The position numbers and the translations under genes were made by a program. Source: Gnetum montanum (lineage: Eukaryota; Streptophyta; Gnetopsida; Gnetales; Gnetaceae). From it: 64,000 bases of DNA. The stretch lies in assembly GCA_015680685.1 (NCBI GenBank), contig MNCI01006590.1, positions 85,870 to 149,869 on the forward strand, read 5' to 3'. Positions 54,527 to 64,000 of this stretch are shown here, one piece after another. Below the pieces are notes generated by a model. It was given only the letters and a program-made list of their open reading frames with translations. It made no database searches and was not told the origin of the DNA. How positions within the stretch are numbered: position 1 is the first letter of the stretch; every line of letters begins with the position of its first letter.

Positions 54527-54744
54527 GAAAAGTCATCCTCATGTTCCTTTACAAAACTGGAAAGGTATGGGATTATTAATTGACTCTAGACATAACAAAC
54601 TGACATAACAAAACTAAGTGCCCAAGTGTACAAATCAACACATTACAAAAATTATGATGTTCATAACATAAAATTAAACACCATGACATGATTACATAAA
54701 ATTTCATAGCACATCCTCAGGTGACATGAAGATGGTGGAGAAGA

Positions 54745-57584
54745 TTAGATAGTCTCAAGCATTGGAGGCTCTTGAGGTTCTGAAGGACCTTTGCTGACTT
54801 TGGACACGTGCGATGGCTGAGGTGGTTGTGACTATCATGTTGTGGCTACAACCTCTAGTGGAAGGTGAAAGGCATCTAGTAATACCTTCATCTTCTCCTC
54901 CTTACTTTTAAGATCATTCATAATCCACACAACATTGCTAATGTGGGTTAGAATGGGGATATCCCACGTATAGGGCATTACTAGAAACAAATCCTTAGTA
55001 TTAACAAACCAAGTAGTGAATTATTTGTGTTTTACATCGAACACCCTTACTACATTTTACAGCTCTTGGTAGTCATTCATACTTTTGGCTACGTTCTTGG
55101 TGGTAGATCTTTGACTAGTGTATTTGCTCTTAAGAACTTCAAGTTTAGCATTTTTCACTAAAAGCTTTTGCTTAGTGTCTTTGTGATGCTTGAATTTGGC
55201 CTTGTACAACAAGTATGAGCTAGCCACCTACTTCTCTAGTTTTAACTATAGCCATCTAGTAATCAACATGGCTAGATTTTCATATCTAAGATTAGCGAGC
55301 TCCATGTATTCTATCACCGTCTCAATCTGCAACTCCTCCATGCATATTTCTACCTTATTGTAGGCATCTATCCCATCAATGATGGATTGCCAAAATTCTC
55401 TTCCTTGCTAAAGATGTTGGAGGATTTCATTTACTTTCTCCTTTGCTAACTAGATGTGTTTTTCATTCACTTCTTTCAGTAGATCATCCTAATCTCTATA
55501 ATGATCTTTGACTCTATCAAATTTGAGAGCATTTGATTTCCAAGCGGCTACGTCTATCATAGTCCTTTGGTGAAGGGCATAGATCTCCTCCATGGAGAGG
55601 TTTCTATTTTCTACTGCCAATCTCCTTAGCTCTATGTTCACTCTAGCCAATTTCTCTTACTATTAATGGATGTAGTTGGTTAATTGTTATTTGTGCTCAT
55701 CAACATTTCATATGCAATGGTTCTCTGTGCTCAATTATACATTCTCCTGGTAGGTTTGATCCAAGGCCTTTTAAATTTTATATTGTGTAGCCTCTACCAA
55801 GGATCAATAGAATACCATCATCTCCATAACACCCTCAACCCATTTCAAGCTAGTGTGAAGCTATTCAAGAGCTTCATCTTTTGTCAATGTTAGGTTAAGA
55901 AATGTAGGATCGGTAATTTGGGCTCTTAATTCAGCAACTTCAATAGCCAAGCATTTTTTCAGTTTCAAGTTGTCCCTCCAAGATGATGTTTTTCCCCTTG
56001 CCTCTAGGAACTCTGACTAGGTTGCAATAATATTATCTAGAAGATCAAAAACATCCAAAAGTGGTTCCCTGGTTCCCACCAGTCAATCCAATAGTTCTTC
56101 ATGCTATGATGCATTTATTCTATCACTTGTGATCCCTATGGACATGTACACATCCCTGAGTGCTGTGACATCTAGCACAAATGTTGTAGGAGCATTGAGT
56201 GTTTCAATAATTTGGTTAGCAACCACCTCTGTTGTTGTCTCTTGTCCTTGGTGTTGCATGATCAATATTGTTGTTCCCTTGCCTTCTTCCAAGCACATAG
56301 AGAAGGTTGTAGTGTTCCTAGATATTTTTGAGAGTGGTTGCTAATCTACAAGAGATACCATGACCTCTCTAGCACTAGGATTCAATCTCATGAACAACTA
56401 CATTCTTTGGGCTAAGAAAATGGATCCACAAGTTGATTGTTTGGGCCACCTCATTTAGGTTACTCATTGCTGGTCAACACACAAATGAGTCCTCGCCACT
56501 CATGCCTGCTCATTGTTTTTGTTCATTCAAGAGTCATTCTTAGTACTCATGCAACTATTAGGCTATTGCAGCAATGTCCAACATAGTTGTTTAAGTGGCA
56601 AGTGGAGGAAATGGTTGTTGATCCTCCTCTTAAATCGTTGTTGTAGGTGTCTTATCTTTCATCATTTCTACCCAATTAGTAGTTGAAGCATGTTTGACAA
56701 CATCATTTGTATAATGGACTATTCCTCCCCTTCGACAAAGTTTTTTGATGAGGCATGGAAAGGGGAGTGCCTTCCTTCCACGTTCATTTTCTTTAAATTA
56801 CTTTTTCATCTCTAAACAGATCACTTGTGAAAGGTTGATAGGAAATCTCCCACTTAGAGTGGCACATGCATGGGTAGAAAAGGCAGTGATTTTGTTGGGC
56901 CTTACTATGGTATTTAGGTGAAAGGCCACAATCTTGTAGTGGATTCTTTCTACCATTGTGAGCACATCAAACTCCTTGCGGTTGACACCATAGCACTGTC
57001 ACACCCATTTATTCTTGATACTAGGATCTTCTTACATTGGAATCTTAGCAAGATTTATCCCTATTTCTAACAACCCAAGCACTTCAGCAATGGCTTGCAC
57101 CAAGTAGGACACTAAGATGTCCTTAATTTTTACCAATAATTTGGCCTACCTATTGTTACAGAATAAAAATGTATCTCTCATGTACCACTCCTTGGTGGAA
57201 GTGATGATTGGACATATGGAAGAGGCCTTCAGTTGGTCCTACACTTATTTTGGTGCTTGTTCTAAGAAAGGGATAAAGTTTAACTCCTTGAGCCTTTTTT
57301 TTGGACCTCCATTAATTTGATTTAATTCAAGTAAGCTTTTGTTAAGGTCACCTCAAGATTTTCTTGTTGAGCTAGTGCATCATCCTAGTGGGAATATTCT
57401 ATTGCTGCTGCTGATTCTGGAATCTGTCAAATAGATTCCACCTCGACCTCTTCCCTAAGAGGACCTATGGCATGGATTGCAAGTGGTTCTTCCTGAGCCT
57501 ATTCTTGGCCCCCTCTTATTCTGGTTATTTCTCCCTTAGTTGAGATGTTCCTAGTTCTTGTGTGTATTTTCCTTTTGGTGCCAT
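54745..57584 (-). pseudogene. ORF3 (element K)
   Basis: It starts at ATGGCACC (57582-57584), directly after TGATTGCAG, and ends near SEPQEPPMLETI-stop (54745). The conserved domain is broken by frameshifts. It is recognisable at 56730-57320 by alignment of DNA with F: the LSGKFPI region near 56845, the IASYHLN-like region near 56930, and the WYMRDTFL-like region near 57178. The C-terminal part is Glu/Lys-rich with an ELANLRYENLAMLI region (55270-55310). Length fits the family. Confidence 0.7.
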
Positions 57585-57876
57585 CTGCAATCACAACACA
57601 TCCATTGATTAGTAGATATAATGTGTAGCTTTAAATTTTTTAATACCTTATCTCATCAATTATTTATACTTTGGCTAAGGTTTGACTATGGTAGATTGAT
57701 TATCTTAATAATTATTTATTGTAAATGTCATCCAAGCTTGTTGGAAAGCCTTAACTCTTATAATTTGGTGTTTAATAGTTGATTTCTTAGTTAAACCTTT
57801 GTGGGAGTTAGAAAAATGGTGAAACTTTTTTTTGTTAAAAATGGCACATTTGTGGCCCCTACGATGAAAAGCTTAC
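57585..57876 (-). promoter_or_regulatory. Possible intron before ORF3 (element K)
   Basis: Donor CG|GTAAGC at 57871-57878 (in reverse) and acceptor TGTTGTGATTGCAG directly before the ATG. This is the most canonical donor of the five copies. Length 292 bases. Confidence 0.42.
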
Positions 57877-58020
57877 CGCTGATAGCTACAAGGTTGAAGA
57901 AAAGAGTGATTTAGATAAACTATTAAGAAGTTATGAGCTTTAGAAGGTTCTAGGCTTTGAAAATTTGAAAAACTCCATTAGCATTTATGAGAAAATGTAA
58001 AAATTTTAAAGTGGGTTCGT

Positions 58021-58115
58021 GCATATATATAGTATTTTTTTGCTACATTGGTAAGGATCGTGTATATGGGGCCTTGTATATGCATTTGCTCCATTGACAA
58101 GGCCCCATATACGAA
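58021..58115 (-). promoter_or_regulatory. Internal U3-like promoter block (element K)
   Basis: ATTGACAAGGCCC at 58093-58105 is identical to the word in K's own LTR (54374-54386). A TATA-like run (TATATATA, 58024-58031) follows on the coding strand. Arms 58062-58077 and 58097-58112 form a 16-base perfect inverted repeat with a 19-base loop. GATATC units are absent, as in K's LTR. Confidence 0.6.
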
Positions 58116-59635
58116 GCTTGTAGGAAGAATTTTAAATTTTGAGTATCTTAAAAAATAGAAGGAATTTTTCAATGAATTTGGGGTTCATGGAGTCCCAGAA
58201 AAGCCAAGAATATGATGAAATCATTAAAGAGGATATTTGAAAGATCAAAAATTCAAAAATTTGATTAAGCATATGTTTATTGAACAAAATATGTAAATTA
58301 GCACCTAGTTTTATGTAGAACATGGATGTATGAAAGATTCTAATTGCAAAAATGCCTAAGGTTAAGATGTTTATCAAACCCAACCAAGAGATATTTAAGT
58401 GGGTCCTCCCCATTGTAGGCACATGCCTTATTTTCCCTTGCATAATCTCAACCTAAGGAGTCTATGGGCCCAATAGGTAATTAATGGTTGGTAAAAGCTA
58501 AGGATCAAAACCTAGAAGATTCTACCTAAGAATTCAAGTACATCAAATCAAGACACCAAATCAAGAACATGGACTTCAATAGTAAGGTGATTTATGGACA
58601 GCATAGATGGATGATGGAGAAGGTGGAATGGAATTCCAAATTGAGGTCATAAGAAGTCCCTTGTGGATTTTGTGTTTATTTCACCTGAGAAGATCCATCC
58701 TTAGTCCAGACCAAAACTAATCACTTTCAATGACTTTTCATTGCCACTCCAAGATCGATTCACCCCCTCAAGACATAAGAGTGCTCCAAAAAAGCAACCA
58801 CTATTCCATAAAGAGAAGAAAAGAGAAGTAGAAAATGAGATAGGGCCTTAGTTAGAGAGGACGTTCAGGCATGGGTAACATGTGTTTCTAGTCCCATAAC
58901 CAGTGCTTGTAACCTATGTATTTATCTAAGGGATGTGCTTTGAATTCCCAACATGTTTTTTTTCCTTTCTTATTTTTTTCTTTTTGGATGGAAACTATAC
59001 CATGCAAAGACTTTATTTGACTTCCTGTTATTGGATGATATGGAATGGGAAGAAGTCTATGAAAACACTCAAGAACCCAAGTAAGTAGAAGAGTACAAAG
59101 AGTATTGAGTCCCCTTCAAACCACACCCTATGAAAACCTTTGAATCCTTTCCAATTTTGGAAACTACCAAGCTTAAAAATTTATTAAAAGTTTATTTAAT
59201 GAAAGGGATCTTAAACTTCCAAAACAAGGAAAACTATAGAGTTTGTGAGTAGGTGAATGTCATGGACTCACTTCTTGTTCCATGAAAAAGAAACCATGGC
59301 TTAGCCATTAGTATAAAAATTTAAAAATAGAAACCAAATATTAGCAAAAAAAACATAAAGCACAAACCACCATTAGTAACAACTACAGCACCATTGTGTA
59401 TTATTGGCACAAATCATGTTTATTAGCAAAAATTAGAAAATCACACTCAAATATTTAAGAAAGATTTAAATGTACTATTGATGGTGCAAAATAAAAATTG
59501 ATGTAAAATGGAAAGAAATTTTAAAATTAAAAAGGTATGAAAGAAAAAAAATTACAAAGATAAAAATATGTAAAAAAATAAATATAGAAAAACTAAGGTA
59601 CCATGTTTATGATTAGTATGGATGGCCATCTTCCC
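58116..59635 (-). other. Conserved non-coding 3' region (element K)
   Basis: It matches F, A and J in reverse: GTGGGTCCTCCCCATTGTAG near 58398, CCCATAACCAGTGCTTGTAA near 58894, and ATGGAAACTATACCATGCAA near 58987. A-rich at 59340-59590, the mirror of the T-rich part in F. No conserved ORF. Confidence 0.62.
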
Positions 59636-61000
59636 CCTAACTGTGTTAGAAGGAGGAGATCTGAAAAATTGAGCATGGTTGTCCATCCATTGAGATATTT
59701 GTGGAATTGGTTTATTTGGGCTCATGGAAAGATCTTACTTGTTGGATTTTGACCAATTGCCTTCTGTTTGGGCTCTCAGGTTTGTATATGATCATGGCCC
59801 CAGAAGAAAAGGTTTTGTCAATTATATAAGCTCATTTCCATAACATTTGGAATTTAGGTTTCTAAGGTACATGTGTGGGATTTCAGTAGGATTGAAATTT
59901 TACTTTTCATATTCTAAGGTCATGACAACATTATGCACTTCATTCAAAGACAGAGCCACTAATTGATTTTCATCTAACACATTCAAGTTGATTAGTGTTT
60001 TTTTTTGTGCTAGACTTAGGTCAAGATTCAATTCACAAGCTATTGAGACTGTACAAAGCTCAAATTGAATCAGGAGTGTTGGAAGTTTCCCATACACTAA
60101 CTCGTAAGGAGAGTAGCCAATAGGGAGTTTTCATGTTAAATAGTAGGCCCAAAGGGTATCATTGAGTTTTGTGCTCCAGTGTCTAATATATTTACTGATA
60201 GTTCTTGTTAGAATCTTTGCAATCTCCCTATTAGTTACCTCTACTTGACTGTTGGGTTGGGGATGATAGGATGTTATTAATTTATGTTCAACTCCTAAAC
60301 ATTGTATCAAATTGTGAAAGGTGACACCTGTAAAATGGGTTTTATTATTAGAAATCAGTGTAGATGGCACATCAAACCTATTTATAATATGTTGTTGTAT
60401 AAATCTAGCAGTAGTGGATGATGTACAATTGGTGACGACTGCTACTTTTCCCATTTGGTGTAGTAGTCAACTACAATGATGATGTATGCCTTTCCATTGG
60501 ACATGGGTTTGATGGAACCCATGAAGTCAATGCCCCATATGTCAAAGGGATTTAGTGGTTAAATCCACTATTGAGGACCCTCTATTCATGTAGTCATCCC
60601 ACCATCTCATTAACAGTACTCACAAGATTGGACAAATTAATGGACATCCCTAAAGATTGTAGGCCAATAGTATCCTGCCATCAAGATTTTTATAATCGTG
60701 CATCTCCCTACATAGTGGCCTCTGTAAGAAGCTTCATGAGCATCGTAGAAAATGCATAATTGGTTTGCATTAGGGACAGACCAATGAACTAGGCCATTGG
60801 CACACATTTTTTAAAGGTGTTCACTGATTTCCATGAAGTACTTAGCTTGATGAAGAAACTGTTGTTTCTTTGTACAGTCCAGATCTTGTGGCATCTCCTA
60901 AGTGAAAAGGTAAGTAAGGGTGTCATCATACCATTTTAGTTCTACGAGCATTTCTTCATTTATTGCTCTTCTAAAGAGAAGTTTGTCTAGAAATTGATCA
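59636..61000 (-). pseudogene. Integrase (element K)
   Basis: The right end is the zinc-binding region (about 60560-61000, broken). Core: WGIDFMGS (60515-60540) keeps the first catalytic Asp. STLISNNKTHFTGVTFHNLI (60310-60370) has Asn for the second Asp. YHPQPNSQVEVTNREIAKIL (60200-60270) keeps the Glu. The C-terminal part LDLSLAQKKTLINLNVLDEN lies at 59955-60020. A PPT-like stub closes it at 59636-59658. Confidence 0.87.
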
Positions 61001-61440
61001 AAGAGTGGGCTCTCCTCCTCTCTGTTATCCCATCTTAACTAAGAGAGATGGTCAATGACCACATTCTCAATTCTTTTTCAATCTACCATTGTGGGATCGA
61101 ATTCCTACAAGATCACAAGCCACTGTATGTTACAAGGCCTCATCATTGGCTTGTTCATTAGAAAGTTGATGGCACTGTGATCTGTGTGTACAAACACTTT
61201 ATAGCCAAGCACATAGTACATGAACTTTTCGAGAGAATACACCAGTACCATTAGTTCTTTCTTAGTTGTGGTGTAATTCAATTGTGCATCCACAATGCTT
61301 TGGCTCATGTAATGGATATAATATGGACATTTCTTATCATCTAACTACATAAGCACAGCTCCCAAGGCATAATTAGATACATTCGTCATTATATGAAATG
61401 GTTTGGAATAGTCTGGTGCTTGTAGAATTGGAATTTCTAT
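61001..61440 (-). pseudogene. RNase H (element K)
   Basis: YTTTKKELMVLVYSLEKFMY, then GYKVFVHTDHSAINFLMNKP (61160-61210) are in the open frame 61105-61308, giving the later catalytic residues. The T-N-x-S-N-Y-ALGA region near 61365 has lost the first Asp (reads MTNVSNYALGA by translation of the reverse strand). Confidence 0.8.
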
Positions 61441-62290
61441 GAGTTTTTCCTTTAACTATTGGAATGCATGCTCACATTCCTTGGTCCAAATGAATAGAGC
61501 ATCTTTTTTTGTAAGCTCAACCAATGGCTTTTCAAGCTTAGAGAAATTCTCTATAAACCACTAGTAGTAGCTAGTGTGTCTAAGGAATGATTGGATGTCT
61601 TTGACTATCTCTGGTTGGGATGTGATTCCTTGGATGACCCTTATCTTTTCTGGGTCTACCTCAATCCCTTCTTGAGTAAATTTGTGCCCTAGTACTATGT
61701 CTTCCTGTACCATTAAATAACTTTTCTACTAATTGATCCTAAGGTTTGTTTCAACACATCTTTTTAGTACTTGCTCAAGGCAATCCAAGATTTGCTCAAA
61801 TGTAGCCCCATAGGTAGAGAAGTCATCCATAAATACTTCTACCTTGTTACCAATCTGCTATTGAAAAATACTAAGGACCAGGTGTTGGAATGTCATAGGG
61901 GCATTACATAGACTAAACTACATCTTGTAATATGCAAAAGTCCATCAAGGACTTGTGAATGTTGTTTTGGCCTAATCCTTTGGCGCAATCTAGATTTGGT
62001 TATAGCCATTATAACCATCCAAGAAGTTATAATAAAAATGTCTAGATATAGTATCCAACACTTGGTCCACAAATGACAATGAAAATTATCTTTAAATATT
62101 TTCATATTCAATAGCCTAAAGTTAATGTAGACCTACCACTTATCATCTTTCTTTGGTACAAATATGAGTGGGCTAATCCACTCACTATCCACAATGGAAT
62201 AGATGAACCCTACCTTGAGGAGTTATTCTATTTCCTCTTTGACAATCTGCTTCAACTTGGGATTTAGCCACCTCTATGGTTACCTTCTTG
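61441..62290 (-). pseudogene. Reverse transcriptase (element K)
   Basis: In reverse: a SPLIFVPKKDDK-like start (62140-62175), YNGYNQI (61990-62010), VEVFMDDFST (FMDD at 61822-61833), VQEDIVLGHKFTQEGIEVDP-like and a YWWFIENFSKLEKPLVELTK-like end. Stops break it. It matches F over its length. Confidence 0.82.
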
Positions 62291-62559
62291 GCTTCATGGC
62301 TGGGTTGGTGTAGATATGATGTTAGCATATACTTGGATCGATTCCAGTCAAGTCAGGATATGACCAAGTAAAGGCTATTGGCCATTTATTGAGCACATTT
62401 AATAGCTTATCTTTTTGTTCGAAAACAAGATCTGCATTAATGATAATCTACTTGTCATTATTTAAAATGTATACTTTATGTTGGTTGGTATATTTTTAAC
62501 TCTAGGGGCTCTTACTTGAAATTATTAGGGATTTCCAAATCTTTCCAATAGCTATCATC

Positions 62560-63330
62560 ATTTTCATCATTAGAGAGTTAGTGATAAACTTGCTCAAGTT
62601 CATTCATGCCTTTAACATAGGCACATGTTAGGCTCTTAGTAGGTTTCATGCATAATGTACTACTATAAGAGTTAGCTATTAGCCACTAGGTGCTTTCTTG
62701 TTTTGTGGTTGCTGTGTACAAGCACCTTTGGATATTAGTTTTATGTGCACATTGATTGCATGCTTTGATGAATTTACTTTTAATGGACTAGATCTTCTAC
62801 ACACAACTGCATCCATTATCACTATATGTGATGCACTGAACTCACTTCTTCTCAAGTAATTCAAATTCATTTTCCTTGGAGATTTTCAAGAAGAGGTTCC
62901 TAATGCCCATTCATGCATCAGCAGTGCTCAACCATGCATGTCCTATAATGATGAGGAAGTCATCTTTATAGTTTTCTACCTTGATCACCAGAACATTGGC
63001 AAGATAGGATCACCTAAAAACTATGTTACAATGTTCTCCACTAACCCCAAAGGGATAGTGATTGACTGGTCTACCAATTCTAAAGAGATATTAAACTTCT
63101 TGAGAGGTGGTAGGTTCTAGGCCTTATACATGTCATAGGAGATGATATTGACATCGGAACCAAAATCAAGAAGAGCCTTGCATGGCTCATGTCCAATGAT
63201 TTGTAAGTAAATAAGAGGACTTCCTAGGTTAGATCTTTTCATGGGAAGATTACTAGCCTTGATCCAATTGGAGACAACATGAGTTAATATCATAGTGAAG
63301 ATCTAAGGTGGCATTTGGTTTGAATGGTTT
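62560..63330 (-). pseudogene. Retrotransposon aspartic protease (element K)
   Basis: In reverse: PLIYLQIIGHEPCKALLDFG, then SDVNI (63145-63215). The Asp is kept, but the Gly position has changed (D-F-G). SITIPLGLVENIVT (63030-63080) follows. The second signature near 62910 is badly broken. An N-L-N-Y-L-R end lies near 62865. Confidence 0.75.
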
Positions 63331-63933
63331 TTAAATGTGTCTGATGTAGAGGATGAGGGTGCTAGAGATACAGAGCGACCAACTACATTAACTTGTGAGG
63401 GTTTGGAAGGACTATTGGATTAGAAAAATGATCATTTCCTAGATCGATTATCTTAACCACTTGATAGGAAGGCCAATTGTAAATTTACAACCCTCATAGC
63501 ATTTCATTGTTGTGGCTATTTGGAAATTTTTCCTTACATGCATAGAGCAAGAGGTAATTGGGTAGAGGGTGGAGGGATGTATGCAAACAAATGTAGAGGA
63601 TGGTATGGATATGGGTACTCCCCTTGAGTAGATGGTAAATGAATTTGATGGTACTCTAGAGGATAATAGTGATGTTGGAATGAGGCATGGCTTGCAGAGC
63701 TTTGTGGAGAAATAGGTTGCTAAATATATTACCCATATGGATTTTGTTGCCTATAAGGGTACTACTATCTTGGTAGTGGCATTCCCCATGACTGTGGGTG
63801 CTACCACTACTAGTATTACTCATACAATTGTGGTGGAGCTCTACTTGGATAGTAAGCTTGTTGTTGCTGGTGGAACTACCTTGAATTGCCTTGAGGATAA
63901 GGTAATCGTCTAGGTGCTTTCCTCCATGGTAGT
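63331..63933 (-). pseudogene. gag, C-terminal part (element K)
   Basis: A Pro/Gln/Tyr-rich tail in reverse, matching J near 47930-48350 (for example the GMPLPR and ATTKIVVPL-like words near 63770). It is cut at 63934 by LTR L; the knuckle and core are not in the window. Confidence 0.65.
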
Positions 63934-64000
63934 TGATGAGACGCGACCTGCATGTGCCGCGATATCGCGTACGCGATATCACGGCCGCCGCGATATCGCG
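63934..64000 (+). repeat. Start of LTR L (CpG-rich, 67 bp seen)
   Basis: TGATGAGACGCGACC, then CGATATCG-type units. It is the start (U3) of an LTR of the GATATC class in plus orientation. The bases before it, CCATGGTAGT, are not PPT-like, so it is likely the 5' LTR of an element or a solo LTR. It lies in the gag of K. Unlike every other LTR here, its CpGs are intact. Confidence 0.75.
63961..63980 (+). promoter_or_regulatory. 20-base perfect palindrome in U3 of L
   Basis: GATATCGCGTACGCGATATC equals its own reverse complement. CGCGATATCGCG overlaps to the left (63958-63969) and recurs at 63989-64000. It appears to be the undecayed form of the dyads in A, E and H. Confidence 0.85.

Larger units (their letters stand above)
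53560..63933 (-). mobile_element. Element K: Athila-like element with pol and ORF3
   Basis: Minus strand: 3' LTR, PPT, ORF3, U3-like block, 3' region, integrase, RNase H, RT, protease and the end of gag. The 5' part is cut by LTR L at 63934, and the 5' LTR is beyond the window. Inserted in J. Confidence 0.9.

Noticed and set aside
1-64000. CRISPR arrays, bacterial operons, phage or tRNA genes
   Set aside because: No regular spaced repeats, no ribosome binding sites, no tRNA cloverleaf; all recognised coding sequence is retroelement or plant cDNA.

Overview
The window looks like repeat-dense nuclear DNA from a plant with a large genome; the species cannot be named from what is here. Almost all of it is a nest of decayed LTR retrotransposons, and I see no intact cellular gene. 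The evidence is Ty3/gypsy gag-pol remnants of the Athila type (Asp-type primer sites, FMDD reverse transcriptase, a third ORF in the env position), one Tat-type fragment with two RNase H domains, 5-bp target duplications, and heavy C-to-T/G-to-A decay with many stops. Element letters A-M below are mine. Layout, left to right: A (+, 1-3951) is the 3' part of an Athila-like element inserted in the 5' LTR of B. B (+, 3952-8187) is a non-coding-type LTR element that carries a fragment of a CCR4-type deadenylase coding sequence and a 5S rRNA-derived stretch. B sits in the integrase of C (-, pieces 8188-9040, 9941-10104, 19219-19871 and probably 41921-43440). C is also hit by solo LTR D (9041-9940, TSD ATGTG) and by complete element E (-, 10105-19218, TSD TTAAT). 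H (-, 19872-23925 plus 37808-41920) replaces part of C, and F (+, 23926-37802, near-perfect 5-bp TSD), the only complete gag-pol-ORF3 element, is inserted in H. Next comes M, a Tat pol fragment (+, 43441-45290), then J (+, about 45385-53559). J is interrupted by K (-, 53560-63933), and K by a CpG-rich, apparently young LTR L (63934 to the edge). How the parts work together: the elements share the order LTR, Asp-type PBS, gag, protease, RT, RNase H, integrase, a conserved non-coding 3' region, a promoter-like block, an AG acceptor, ORF3 of about 900 codons, polypurine tract, LTR. E and H share a version with gag and ORF3 but no pol. The observation I find most worth following is the promoter-like block before ORF3 in E, H, F and K. 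It looks like a second copy of each element's own LTR U3 core: GATATC palindromes plus TATA in E and H, ATTGAC(A/G)-GGCC-type words plus TATA in F and K. This suggests ORF3 had its own internal promoter and possibly a spliced mRNA, formally like the internal promoter of foamy viruses. The second main observation is the CCR4 capture in B, with the 5S-derived control-region sequence in the same element.
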